Of a stretch of DNA of 64,000 nt, positions 15,401 through 24,133 are shown piece after piece. This DNA comes from Frateuria hangzhouensis (GTDB lineage: Bacteria; Pseudomonadota; Gammaproteobacteria; Xanthomonadales; Rhodanobacteraceae), in NCBI RefSeq assembly GCF_026410505.1, contig NZ_JAPMIU010000005.1, forward strand, positions 1-64,000, written 5' to 3'. Below the pieces are notes generated by a model, which saw only the letters and a list, made by a program, of their open reading frames with translations, was not told the DNA's origin and did not search any database. The position numbers and the translations under genes were made by a program. Position 1 is the stretch's first letter. Every line of letters starts with the position of its first letter.

Positions 15401-16225
15401 CTATTCCCGTGAGCGGGGATCGGCTTTCGGGCTCGATCCTATTGTTGCGGGGGTAGATCTCGCGGATTGAGATTTCAGCAGACCCTCGAGTGCGGACACC
15501 TTGGCTTCCAGGCGTCGCATCTCAGCCATGTCCACTGGTGGTTGTCCTTGGCTGCTGTGATCCGCCGCTGACAATACTCGAGTGACCACAGCACCACCAA
15601 CCGTAACCAAGAGCGCGAAAAACGCCAGCGAAAAAGCGGCAATCGGTAAATACTTGAGGAAAGCATCACGGAGCCTTGCATTTTCCTTCTCCGATGCTCT
15701 TCCCACCAGCTGGTCGATGTTAAGGAAGTATTTCCCAAAATTATCCACCGCTCGCGAACAAACTTCACGCTGATACGAGCTATCTTCAAAGTTGAGCGAA
15801 CGATTGTCTCGGACATACTCGCTTCGCTCCTCCATTGAGACTCGGTGGAACGTCAACCTGATAAATTTGTCTCCCTTGGAGAGGAGTCTTCGTTCGGCAC
15901 TAAAATTCAAAATTGAGGTGGAAATCTTGCCTGACCACCCCGGATCAACCACGCCTATATTCAGCGTCAACAAGCCTTGATTGCATTTGCGAGTAAGCAC
16001 ATGCGCCAAGGCGCACACATCCAAAGGAAGTCGAACTTCTTCTTCTGAGACCAAGTGAGCAATACCCTGCGGCTCCAGCACAAGAGAGTCAACCTTCCTC
16101 CCTTTATGGTCCACTATCTCGCCAACTGTCATAACTTGGCCGACTTTCCAGAACTCTTTAACAGGAGTTGCCGGATGTCCTCCAAAGCAGGCGATTTTGG
16201 ACCCATCGAAGCTTGGCTGAATCAT
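15401..16225 (-). CDS. Membrane-anchored dCTP-deaminase/dUTPase-fold protein
   Basis: 274 residues. Residues about 20-135 match the trimeric dCTP deaminase fold: an LPLDVCALAHVLTRK strand, then GVVDPGWSGKIS (91-102), equivalent to the IDPGWSG motif of E. coli Dcd. The residue at the catalytic Glu position of Dcd (VLEFYN) is Ser or Ile here (STSILNF), and the RSSLAR nucleotide motif is degraded to TRKCNQ, so deamination is doubtful; nucleotide binding or sensing is more likely. A TM helix (about 193-215) and a C-terminal coiled coil (MRRLEAKVSALEGLLKSQ) follow. First gene of a tight operon; AAGG precedes its ATG. The icmF stop is 47 bases upstream on the same strand. Confidence 0.72.
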   Translation of the reverse strand: MIQPSFDGSKIACFGGHPATPVKEFWKVGQVMTVGEIVDHKGRKVDSLVLEPQGIAHLVSEEEVRLPLDVCALAHVLTRKCNQGLLTLNIGVVDPGWSGKISTSILNFSAERRLLSKGDKFIRLTFHRVSMEERSEYVRDNRSLNFEDSSYQREVCSRAVDNFGKYFLNIDQLVGRASEKENARLRDAFLKYLPIAAFSLAFFALLVTVGGAVVTRVLSAADHSSQGQPPVDMAEMRRLEAKVSALEGLLKSQSARSTPATIGSSPKADPRSRE

Positions 16226-16272
16226 AGCCTTACCTTCCCTGAGAAATTAGTTCGGTAACAAAAGCCGTCCGG

Positions 16273-19200
16273 CTACATATTCCTCCGATACTCCCCACCC
16301 ACGTCGTACAACGCGTGACTGATCTGCCCCAGCGAGTTGTACTTCACCGCCTCGACCAACTGCTCGAACACATTCCGCCGCTCCCGAGCCGTCTGCTGCA
16401 ACCGCTTCAAGCTCTCCGGCGCCAACCCATTCCGCGCCTCTCCGAACGCCCGCACGTTGGCAATCTGCTGCCCCTTCTCCTCCTCCGTGGAGCGAATGAG
16501 CTCGATCTCGGTGGCCACTTCTCCACCATGCTCCTTCGGCAGGAAGGTGTTCACGCCAATCAACGGCAGCGACCCATCGTGCTTCTTGTGCTCGTAGTAC
16601 AGCGACTCTTCCTGGATCTTGCCGCGCTGGTACATGGTGTCCATCGCCCCAAGCACGCCACCACGCTCGCTGATCGCCTCGAACTCCTTGTACACCGCCT
16701 CTTCCACCAGGTCGGTCAGCTCCTCGACCACGTAGCTGCCCTGCCAGGGGTTCTCGTTGAAGTTGAGGCCCAGTTCCTTGTTGATGATCATCTGGATCGC
16801 CACGGCGCGGCGCACGCTTTCTTCGGTCGGCGTGGTGATGGCCTCGTCGTAGGCGTTGGTGTGCAGGCTGTTGCAGTTGTCGAACAGCGCGTAGAGCGCC
16901 TGCAGCGTGGTGCGGATGTCGTTGAACTGGATCTCCTGCGCGTGCAGTGAGCGGCCGGACGTCTGGATGTGGTACTTCATCATCTGGGAGCGGGGGCTGG
17001 CGCCGTAGCGCTCACGCATGGCGCGGGCCCAGATGCGGCGGGCGACGCGGCCGATGACGGTGTACTCCGGGTCCATGCCGTTGCTGAAGAAGAAGCTCAG
17101 GTTCGGCGCGAAGTCGTCGATGTGCATGCCCCGGGCGAGGTAGTACTCGACGATGGTGAAGCCGTTGGACAGGGTGAAGGCGAGCTGGCTGATCGGGTTC
17201 GCGCCGGCCTCGGCGATGTGGTAGCCGGAGATGGACACCGAGTAGAAGTTGCGGACCTTGTGCTCGACGAAGTACTGCTGGATGTCGCCCATCATGCGCA
17301 GGGCGAATTCGGTGGAAAAGATGCAGGTGTTCTGCGCCTGGTCTTCCTTGAGGATGTCGGCCTGCACGGTGCCGCGCACGGCCTGCAGGGTCTCCTGCTT
17401 GATGCGGGCGTAGGTCTCGGCGTCGACGAGCTGGTCGCCGGTGACGCCCAGCAGGCCTAGCCCTAAGCCATCATTGCCCTTGGGCAGCTCGCCGGAGTAG
17501 CGCGGGCGCTCGCGGCCTTCGTAGAGCTTGGCGATGGTCTTCTCGGCCTCGGCCCAGCGGGCGGCATCGGCCTTGAGATACTTCTCCACGTTCTGGTCGA
17601 TCGCGGTGTTCATGAACATTGCGAGGATCATCGGCGCCGGGCCGTTGATGGTCATGGAGACCGAGGTGCTCGGCGCGGACAGGTCGAAGCCGGAGTAGAG
17701 CTTCTTCATGTCGTCCAGGGTGGCGATGTTGACGCCGGAGTTGCCGATCTTGCCGTAGATGTCCGGGCGCGGGGCCGGGTCTTCGCCGTACAGGGTGACT
17801 GAGTCGAACGCGGTGGACAGGCGCGTGGCGGCGCCGCCCTGGCTCAGGTAGTGGAAGCGGCGGTTGGTGCGCTCCGGGGTGCCCTCGCCGGCGAACATGC
17901 GGGTGGGGTCCTCGCCGGTGCGGCGGTACGGGTAGACGCCGCCGGTGTAGGGGTAGTGACCGGGGAGGTTTTCCTTGCCGAGGAAGAGGAGTTGGTCGCC
18001 CCAGTTGGTGGTTTTGGGTGGGGCGACTTTGGGGATCTTCTGGTGGCTGAGGGATTCGCGGTAGTTGTCGACGCGGATGGTCTTGCCGCGGACTTGGTAT
18101 TCGTTGACGTCGGTGGTGACGGATTCGCGGAGCTTCGGCCAGTCGCGCAGGAGATGGGTCGACTCGGCGGAGAGTTCCTTGACGGCTTCGTTGTAGCGCT
18201 GGCGTAAGAGCAGCAGTGTGCGGTCTACGGCAGGCGCTTCGACTTCGCCCTGCGGGCTACGCTCAGCGCGAACGGTTCCATTGGAGGTTTGCGCAAGACC
18301 CGTACCCTCACCCTCGGTCCCTCTCCCGGAGGGAGAGGGATGCACAGCCTCGGCCTTGGAGGTTGAGGGAGGCAGAGCCTCGGCCTTGGGGGTTGAGGGG
18401 TGCAGGGCGTCGCGGGGGTAGAGGTCGAGCGGGCGCGGGAGCGCCTGGTCGCCCAGTTCCTTGAGCGATTCGTAGTAGTGCTGGGCTTTGCTGGCGGCTT
18501 CGGCCTGGCGGGCGATGGAGCTGTTGATGCCCCGGCCCTGCTCGGCGATTTCGGCGAGGTAGCGCACGCGGCTGCCGGGGATGAGGACGGTGGCGCGCGG
18601 TTCCTTGAGGCTGGTGTCGAGGTCGGGCTGGAAATTGCAGTTCGGGCTGCCGATGGCGTGGGGGGAAGAAATGGGGTCAGAGTCATTTTTCGACCCACGC
18701 CCCTCGCCTGTGCCACCGCCTTCGTTCGAAAAATGACTCTGACCCCATTTCTTCTCTCGCAGCAGGCGGCAGAGGTTCACGAACATCCAGGTCACGCCCG
18801 GGTCGTTGAACTGGCTGGCGATGGTCGGGTAGACCGGCACGTCCTCGTCCTTCAGGGCGAAGGCGGTGCGGTTGCGCTTCCACTGCTTGCGCACGTCGCG
18901 CAGGGCGTCTTCGGCGCCGCGCTTGTCGAACTTGTTGAGCACGATCAACTCGGCGAAGTCGATCATGTCGATCTTCTCGAGCTGGCTGGCCGCGCCGTAG
19001 TCGCTGGTCATCACGTAGAGCGGGAAGTCGACCAGGTCGACGATCTCCGAGTCGCTCTGGCCGATGCCGGCGGTTTCCACGATGACCAGGTCGTAGGGCT
19101 GGCTCTTCAGGAACGCGATGCAGTCCTTGAGCACCTCGTTGGTGGCCATGTGCTGGCGACGGGTGGCCATGGAGCGCATGTACACGCGGTGGGAGCGCAA

Positions 19201-19995
19201 CGAGTTCATGCGGATGCGGTCGCCCAGCAGCGCGCCGCCGGAGCGGCGGCGGGTCGGGTCGACGGCGAGCACGGCGATGCGCATCTCGGGGAAGGCGTGC
19301 AGGAAGCGCAGCAGCAGTTCGTCCACCACGGACGACTTGCCGGCGCCGCCGGTGCCGGTGAGGCCCAGCACCGGGGTCTTGCGGCCGGCCAGGTCCCATT
19401 CCTTGCGCAGGTGGGCCAGGTCGGTCTCGCCGAGACGGGTTTCCTCGATGTCGGTGAGCATGTGGCCGACGGAGATTTCGTCGTCGATGTCGACGGTCGG
19501 CACGCCGGCGGGCTCGGCCTTCAGGCGCGCGGCCTGGGCGGCGCGGGTGCGGGTGATGACGTCCTCGATCATCTCGGTCAGGCCCATCTTCATCCCGTCG
19601 TTGGGGTGATAGATGCGCTCGACGCCGTAGGCCTGCAGTTCCTTGATTTCTTCCGGGGTGATGGTGCCGCCGCCACCGCCGAACACGCGGATGTGGCCGG
19701 CGCCGCGCTCGCGCAGCATGTCGACCATGTACTTGAAGTACTCGACGTGGCCACCCTGGTAGGAGGACAGCGCGATGGCGTCGGCGTCTTCCTGCAGCGC
19801 GGCGCGCACGACGTCTTCCACGGAGCGGTTGTGACCCAGGTGGACCACCTCGGCGCCCTGGCTCTGGATGATGCGGCGCATGATGTTGATCGCCGCGTCG
19901 TGGCCATCGAAGAGGCTGGCGGCAGTGACGAAACGCAGCGGGGCGGTTTCGGCCTGCGCGGCGGTGGCGGGGACGTGGCTGGCGGGGGAACTCAT
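16273..19995 (-). CDS. icmF: Fused isobutyryl-CoA mutase (IcmF-type), B12-dependent
   Basis: 1240 residues from the ATG at 19995 (GGAG at good spacing). Order: B12-binding domain (about 20-150) with the His32 ligand in [13 protein letters not shown]; MeaI-type G-protein chaperone (205-400) with P-loop [12 protein letters not shown] (211-222); then the mutase TIM barrel (about 600-1240, e.g. [12 protein letters not shown]). It interconverts isobutyryl-CoA and n-butyryl-CoA and related acyl-CoAs; the G domain loads and protects the cofactor. Characterised IcmF proteins are about 1090 residues. The surplus is mostly two low-complexity inserts between G domain and mutase domain (about 415-443 and 530-590) made of repeat DNA. 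Single gene, not in an operon. Confidence 0.9.
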   Translation of the reverse strand: MSSPASHVPATAAQAETAPLRFVTAASLFDGHDAAINIMRRIIQSQGAEVVHLGHNRSVEDVVRAALQEDADAIALSSYQGGHVEYFKYMVDMLRERGAGHIRVFGGGGGTITPEEIKELQAYGVERIYHPNDGMKMGLTEMIEDVITRTRAAQAARLKAEPAGVPTVDIDDEISVGHMLTDIEETRLGETDLAHLRKEWDLAGRKTPVLGLTGTGGAGKSSVVDELLLRFLHAFPEMRIAVLAVDPTRRRSGGALLGDRIRMNSLRSHRVYMRSMATRRQHMATNEVLKDCIAFLKSQPYDLVIVETAGIGQSDSEIVDLVDFPLYVMTSDYGAASQLEKIDMIDFAELIVLNKFDKRGAEDALRDVRKQWKRNRTAFALKDEDVPVYPTIASQFNDPGVTWMFVNLCRLLREKKWGQSHFSNEGGGTGEGRGSKNDSDPISSPHAIGSPNCNFQPDLDTSLKEPRATVLIPGSRVRYLAEIAEQGRGINSSIARQAEAASKAQHYYESLKELGDQALPRPLDLYPRDALHPSTPKAEALPPSTSKAEAVHPSPSGRGTEGEGTGLAQTSNGTVRAERSPQGEVEAPAVDRTLLLLRQRYNEAVKELSAESTHLLRDWPKLRESVTTDVNEYQVRGKTIRVDNYRESLSHQKIPKVAPPKTTNWGDQLLFLGKENLPGHYPYTGGVYPYRRTGEDPTRMFAGEGTPERTNRRFHYLSQGGAATRLSTAFDSVTLYGEDPAPRPDIYGKIGNSGVNIATLDDMKKLYSGFDLSAPSTSVSMTINGPAPMILAMFMNTAIDQNVEKYLKADAARWAEAEKTIAKLYEGRERPRYSGELPKGNDGLGLGLLGVTGDQLVDAETYARIKQETLQAVRGTVQADILKEDQAQNTCIFSTEFALRMMGDIQQYFVEHKVRNFYSVSISGYHIAEAGANPISQLAFTLSNGFTIVEYYLARGMHIDDFAPNLSFFFSNGMDPEYTVIGRVARRIWARAMRERYGASPRSQMMKYHIQTSGRSLHAQEIQFNDIRTTLQALYALFDNCNSLHTNAYDEAITTPTEESVRRAVAIQMIINKELGLNFNENPWQGSYVVEELTDLVEEAVYKEFEAISERGGVLGAMDTMYQRGKIQEESLYYEHKKHDGSLPLIGVNTFLPKEHGGEVATEIELIRSTEEEKGQQIANVRAFGEARNGLAPESLKRLQQTARERRNVFEQLVEAVKYNSLGQISHALYDVGGEYRRNM
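18226..18425. repeat. Repeat-derived in-frame insert 2 inside icmF
   Basis: Contains the ccctctcccggagggagaggg-type palindrome (about 18318-18349), a ctacgctcagcgcgaacgg string also found near 48850, and a short tandem (gcctcggccttggaggttga, repeated as gcctcggccttgggggttga). In protein it reads [20 protein letters not shown] and [12 protein letters not shown]. The same palindrome family lies intergenically at 25295-25391 and 53160-53311. Confidence 0.8.
18668..18751. repeat. Repeat-derived in-frame insert 1 inside icmF: perfect 25-bp inverted repeat
   Basis: The arms 18668-18692 and 18727-18751 are exact reverse complements (core ggggtcagagtcattttt) around a 34-base spacer. In protein this reads [13 protein letters not shown] and later SKNDSDPIS. 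The arm core resembles the ends of the RAYT units (TCAGAGTGCACTTT), so it is probably a REP doublet inserted in frame. Confidence 0.85.
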
Positions 19996-20160
19996 GGCGA
20001 CTCCGACATCTCTTTGCTCTGAACCCTTCGATTCTAGTGGGTTCAGGGTTAAGCGTGCGGAGCGCGGGTGGCGGGGGTTCGACGGCAGTGCGTACCTACA
20101 GGGAGCCTCGAAAGTTTCCTGGAGACGCCGCATCACCCGACAGGCCACTGTGCGGAGAAC

Positions 20161-20226
20161 CTGTAGGAGCCCAGTTGTGGGCGATCGGACGACCCAGAGC
20201 ATCGCCCACAAGTGGGCTCCTACAAG
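20161..20226. repeat. REP doublet, TAGGAGCCCA family
   Basis: ctgtaggagcccagttgtgggcgat paired with its near inverse (atcgcccacaagtgggctcctacaag). It is preceded at 20095-20112 by a short flanking repeat (cctacagggagcctcgaa). Confidence 0.85.
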
Positions 20227-20249
20227 GGTGCGGCGGGTCGGGTTGGTGA

Positions 20250-20558
20250 CTACGAATCCTCGTCGTCACCGCCTGTACGGTCACTGCCGTGCAGGGAGGC
20301 CTGGGCCGCGGCGTACTCGCGCGAATCGAGCGTGCCGTCGTGGTTGGTGTCGTAGGTGGCCAGGCGGGTGCGCAGCAGCGACATGTCCGACGGGATCTCC
20401 GAACGTGTGAGGCGGCCGTCCTGGTTGGTGTCCAGGCTTTCGAACGAAGCGCCGGCATTGCCCTCGGTCTTGTCCTGCTGCGCGGTTGCCACGCCGGCGA
20501 GGCCGAACAGGGCAAACGCGAGTGCGAAGCCCTGGGATGTCGAGAGTCGGGTCTGCAT
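20250..20558 (-). CDS. Secreted EF-hand calcium-binding protein
   Basis: 102 residues. A Sec signal peptide (about 1-26; [16 protein letters not shown]) precedes two EF-hand loops: [12 protein letters not shown] (43-54) and [12 protein letters not shown] (70-81), both with Asp/Asn at positions 1, 3 and 5 and Glu at 12. Ca2+ binding in the periplasm is predicted; the biological role is unknown. Small EF-hand proteins of this type are common in Xanthomonadales. It stands alone between a REP doublet and the hydrolase gene, with GGAG upstream of the start. Confidence 0.85.
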   Translation of the reverse strand: MQTRLSTSQGFALAFALFGLAGVATAQQDKTEGNAGASFESLDTNQDGRLTRSEIPSDMSLLRTRLATYDTNHDGTLDSREYAAAQASLHGSDRTGGDDEDS

Positions 20559-20678
20559 GAGTGGTCTCCTTGCGCGAATGACGGAGTGGCGCGCCCGCGA
20601 ACGCGCGCCGATCGACTCTGCACCGGACCGGGTGAAGCTCGACTAAAAAACCTCGGGAGGGTTCAGCAACCAGGCGGG

Positions 20679-21602
20679 TCAGGCCACGCCGAAGGGCAGG
20701 TTGGCCGATGCGACCACGCGCTCGCCAACGGTTTCGTCGCGGGCGAAGGCGAGCACGGCCTCGATGACGTGCGGCGCATCGAGCACGCGGTGGTGCCCGA
20801 GCCCCTGGGTGGTGAGCAGTCGCGCGCTGGGCCAGTGGCGGGCGTAGCGTTCGCCCTCCTCCCACGGCACGTCGGCGTCGTCCAGGTCGTGCACGATCAG
20901 GCCGGGCTGGCCCAGCGCGGGTACGTGGCGGTGCATCTGCAGGTCGTCGACGTTGAGGCCGGTGCGTTTGACCAGCCAGCCGTAGAACGGACGGCGCAGG
21001 TGTTCGCCCAGGCGCACGAAGCGGAAATAGCGGGTGGTGGCGGCGTCCATGTCGGCGGCCGGTGCGACCAGCACCAGTTTGCGGGCACGCCAGGCTTCGC
21101 CTTGGGCCAGAACGAGCGCGGCGCCGCCGAGCGAGTGGGCGATCGCCAGTTCGGCTTCACCGTAATGCCGCCCCACGGCGCGGACTGTGTCGGCGAACTC
21201 CGGCAGCGTGCAGTAATGGCCGCTGCTGAAACCATGGCCGGGCTGGTCGAAAGCCACTACCGCATAACCCAGCGCGCGCAGCCGCTCGATCCATGGCAAA
21301 AAGCGCAGGCCGAAGCTGGACCAGCCGTGCACCAGCAGCACGTAGGGTTGCGTGGCCGGATTGCCCCAGACGTAGGTGGCGATGAATTCACCGTTGAGGG
21401 CCAGCGTTTCCCGGCGCATCGACGGGTCGGGCGGGACGGCGCGCGCACGGGCACGGCTGCTGGCAAACGGCGTGGCGAACAGGCGCGCCGCGCGATCGGC
21501 GGTGCGCCGGGGCGCCAGCCGCCCGCCGAGGGCAAAGCTGGTGCGTACGGTGGCGAGCTTGAAGCGGGCGGCCAGCCCGGGGCGGCGCATCACGGTGGAC
21601 AT
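20679..21602 (-). CDS. Alpha/beta hydrolase
   Basis: 307 residues from the ATG at 21602. Hydrolase landmarks: the HGW oxyanion turn (YVLLVHGWSSFGLRFLPW), the nucleophile elbow AHSLGGAA, an Asp in HDLDDADVPW and the catalytic His in GLGHHRVLDAP. It is probably a cytosolic esterase or acyl hydrolase; the substrate is unknown. It lies 11 bases after a TetR-family gene on the same strand, so the two are an operon and the regulator probably controls the hydrolase. Confidence 0.85.
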   Translation of the reverse strand: MSTVMRRPGLAARFKLATVRTSFALGGRLAPRRTADRAARLFATPFASSRARARAVPPDPSMRRETLALNGEFIATYVWGNPATQPYVLLVHGWSSFGLRFLPWIERLRALGYAVVAFDQPGHGFSSGHYCTLPEFADTVRAVGRHYGEAELAIAHSLGGAALVLAQGEAWRARKLVLVAPAADMDAATTRYFRFVRLGEHLRRPFYGWLVKRTGLNVDDLQMHRHVPALGQPGLIVHDLDDADVPWEEGERYARHWPSARLLTTQGLGHHRVLDAPHVIEAVLAFARDETVGERVVASANLPFGVA

Positions 21603-21613
21603 GGGCGGTTCCT

Positions 21614-22216
21614 CTACGATTGCCAGCTTCGCCACAGGCGCTCGAAGGCGGCCTGCGTGCGTTGGTGGGCCTGCTCGAAACCGAACAGGCCGGCGTCGTG
21701 GTGCAGGCCGAGCATCAGTGCGTAGATCTCGAACGCGAGCTGGCCGGCGTCCGCGCTCGCATTCAGGTGGCCTTCGGCGGCGGCCTGGGCGATCGCCTTT
21801 TCCAGCTCGTCGCGCCAGCCGCCCTGCTGCGCCACCACGGCGTCGTGCAGGGCGCCGTCGCGGCCGTCGTATTCGCCCGCGGCGGTCAGCAGAACGCAGC
21901 CGCTCTGGTGCTTGCGGCCCCATTCGCTCCACTGCGCGACGATCGCGCGCAAGCGCGGCAGCCCGCGCGGCACGGACAGCGCCGGCAGCAGCACGTTGGC
22001 CATGAAGCGGCGGCCGGCCGTCTCCAGCACGGCCAGTTGCAGGTCTTCGCGCGAGCCGAAGTGCGCGAACAGGCCGCTCTTGGACATGCCGACGTCGGCG
22101 GCGAGCGAGCCGATCGACAGGCTCTCCAGGCCGCCTACGCGGGCGCGTTCGTAGGCGTGGTCGAGGATGAGTTCGCGGGTGGCTTGGCCCTTGGCGGGTG
22201 CGGTGGCGGCGGTCAT
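21614..22216 (-). CDS. TetR-family transcriptional regulator
   Basis: 200 residues from the ATG at 22216. The N-terminal HTH (about 12-60) includes TRELILDHAYERARVGGLES and LAADVGMSKSGLFAHFGSRE, the family DNA-binding pattern. The C-terminal ligand domain (TetR_C-like) resembles regulators of fatty-acid or solvent responses (QSGCVLLTAAGEYDGRDGAL). The open frame continues upstream, but that part is a REP doublet, so the internal start is preferred. It likely represses its own operon with the alpha/beta hydrolase; the inducer is unknown. Confidence 0.87.
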   Translation of the reverse strand: MTAATAPAKGQATRELILDHAYERARVGGLESLSIGSLAADVGMSKSGLFAHFGSREDLQLAVLETAGRRFMANVLLPALSVPRGLPRLRAIVAQWSEWGRKHQSGCVLLTAAGEYDGRDGALHDAVVAQQGGWRDELEKAIAQAAAEGHLNASADAGQLAFEIYALMLGLHHDAGLFGFEQAHQRTQAAFERLWRSWQS

Positions 22217-22280
22217 GAGCGGATAATAGCACGACCGTTCGTTCTTTTTGACAATCGTGGTGTGCCGTTGCCGGGCACGT

Positions 22281-22355
22281 TGTAGGAGCCCGCTTGCGGG
22301 CGATGCTCTTGTCGCGACGTGTGGAAAGAGCATCGCCCGCAAGCGGGCCCCTACA
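22281..22355. repeat. REP doublet, TAGGAGCCC family
   Basis: tgtaggagcccgcttgcgggcgat paired with catcgcccgcaagcgggcccctaca, in the gap between the divergent TetR and M48 genes. Confidence 0.85.
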
Positions 22356-22495
22356 GGGGCGGTCGCGGGGCCGAGCGTGTTGTCGGGCCTACGAGTTTCT
22401 GCGGGACGTCGGGTGCGACACCGCTGGCGACTTCATCCGTCATAGCCGGGCGCTGCGGCTATGCTTGGCCGCTGCCCATTGCAAAGGAGATGTTC

Positions 22496-23293
22496 ATGAA
22501 GTCCCGCATGCTGATCGCCGCAGCCCTTGTGTCGCTGCTCGCCGGGTGCACGACCTCGCCGACCGGCCGGTCGCAGTTGATGATGGTGTCCGATTCGCAG
22601 ATGAGCGAGATGGGCCTGGCCTCGTTCAACCAGATGCGCCAGCAGGGCAAGTTCGCCAACGCGCCGAAGCAGCGCGCGTACGCCACCTGCGTATCCCATG
22701 CCCTGGTCTCGGTGCTGCCGCCGCCGTGGAACACGCAGCAATGGGAAGTGCAGATCATCGAGGACGACACGGCCAACGCCTTCGCCCTGCCCGGCGGGCG
22801 GATCGGCGTGAACCAGGGCATGTTCAAGGTGGCCAGCAACCAGGACCAGCTGGCCGTGGTGCTGGGCCATGAGCTGGCGCACGTAGTGGCACGCCATGGC
22901 GCCGAGCGCGTTTCGGACAACCTGGCCACGCAGGCGGCAGTGGCCGCCGGCACCATCTACGCCGGCACGCGCGGCGGCGACGCGGGTCAGGTTGCGGCGC
23001 TGCTGGGTGCGGGCGCGGAAGTGGGCATCCTGCTGCCGTTCTCGCGCACGCAGGAATCGGAAGCCGACACCCTGGGCCAGCGTTACATGGCCAAGGCGGG
23101 CTTCGATCCGCGCGCGGCGGTGACGCTGTGGGACAAGATGGAGAAGCAGGGCAGCGGCAGTACGCCGGCGTTCCTGTCCACCCATCCGGCGCCGGACAAG
23201 CGCTCGCAGGTGCTTGGCGGGCAGGCGAAGGAGTTGATGCCGACGTACCAGCAGGCACGGGCTGGCGGACAAACGCCGAACTGCAAACTCTGA
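22496..23293 (+). CDS. M48-family metalloprotease lipoprotein
   Basis: 265 residues from the ATG at 22496, 7 bases after AAGGAG; the ATG at 22490 is too close. Lipobox LVSLLAGC puts the lipidated Cys at 18. The zinc site is HELAH (125-129) in VLGHELAHVVARHG, with the third ligand Glu in QESEADTLGQRYM. The family (LoiP/YcaL-like) degrades misfolded outer-membrane or periplasmic proteins, and a periplasmic membrane-tethered location is expected. Single gene. Confidence 0.9.
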   Translation: MKSRMLIAAALVSLLAGCTTSPTGRSQLMMVSDSQMSEMGLASFNQMRQQGKFANAPKQRAYATCVSHALVSVLPPPWNTQQWEVQIIEDDTANAFALPGGRIGVNQGMFKVASNQDQLAVVLGHELAHVVARHGAERVSDNLATQAAVAAGTIYAGTRGGDAGQVAALLGAGAEVGILLPFSRTQESEADTLGQRYMAKAGFDPRAAVTLWDKMEKQGSGSTPAFLSTHPAPDKRSQVLGGQAKELMPTYQQARAGGQTPNCKL

Positions 23294-23320
23294 GGCGCGC
23301 GCCCCGACAGGCAACCTGCT

Positions 23321-23417
23321 CGCTCCCCTGCTTGCAGGGGAGGGCCGGGGAGGGGCGCTTTTTCGCTCCGGACGAACAACCCCTCCCAACCTCCCCCTGC
23401 AAGCAGGGGGAGGAGCC
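23321..23417. repeat. Long palindromic repeat, CTCCCCTGC family
   Basis: cgctcccctgcttgcaggggagg pairs with cctccccctgcaagcagggggagg, arms of about 25 bases around a 50-base centre. It is an intergenic repeat of a third sequence family and may also end M48 transcription. The rest of 23294-23572 shows no gene. Confidence 0.75.
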
Positions 23418-23572
23418 AATCCGCGCGCCGTGGCGTGAGACAAGGCGGCTACTGGGCTAGCGTCATACGCCCCGTCCGCTGGCTGAACGCGCGTGAGCGG
23501 CCTGTCAACATACGGCCGCCCGCGCCGTTTTCCGGATGGCACGCCGCCGCTGCGGCGCTACCGGAGAAGCCG

Positions 23573-23905
23573 ATGACCGCCATCACCCGTCCCCTTGCCC
23601 TGCTCGCCGGCCTTGGCCTGGCCGTGGGCGCCCTTGCCTATGCACCCCCCACGCAGGCCCGCACCCACGTGTCGCTGGGCGTGGTGGTCGGCGTGCCGCC
23701 TCCGCCGGTGCGCGTGGTCCACGTGCGGCCGCGACACGGCCATGTGTGGGCGCCGGGTTACTGGCGCTGGAGCCCGCGCGCCCATCGTCATGTATGGGTG
23801 GACGGCCACTGGATGCGCGCGCGCCGCGGCCACCACTACCGTCCGGCACGCTGGGTGCACGAGGGGCGGCATTGGCGTTTGCATCGCGGCCATTGGGACC
23901 GCTGA
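23573..23905 (+). CDS. Exported YXWGXW-type His/Arg/Trp-rich small protein
   Basis: 110 residues from the ATG at 23573. A signal peptide (about 1-28, LALLAGLGLAVGALAYAPPT, cleaved near QAR) is followed by a short Val/Pro segment and tandem aromatic repeats: GHVWAPGYWRW, RHVWVDGHWM, ARWVHEGRHW, HRGHW. This matches the YXWGXW repeat family of periplasmic proteins of unknown function, often His-rich and possibly metal-binding. Single gene. Confidence 0.8.
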   Translation: MTAITRPLALLAGLGLAVGALAYAPPTQARTHVSLGVVVGVPPPPVRVVHVRPRHGHVWAPGYWRWSPRAHRHVWVDGHWMRARRGHHYRPARWVHEGRHWRLHRGHWDR

Positions 23906-24133
23906 GCACGCCGGCCGGGCGCCGCGCGCGCCCGGCTTGCTGCGGCGCAGAAGCAGCCTGCCCCCCGAAGTACTAAACTAGCGGACTGAATCGACCGCCC
24001 CGGCCCTTGCCGGGGCTTTGACTTTCAAGCGTTTTCTGCCGCTTCCGGCGGTCCGCACTGGATCGGCCCGCCACACTTTCTGCGGGATGCCCCTCCCCCG
24101 GGCATCCGCCAAACTCGTGGAGTCATCGTTCCA

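Noticed and set aside
18400-20022. Rightward 540-codon open frame across icmF
   Set aside because: Exact antisense of conserved B12-binding and G-protein sequence; high GC at third positions keeps the opposite frame open.
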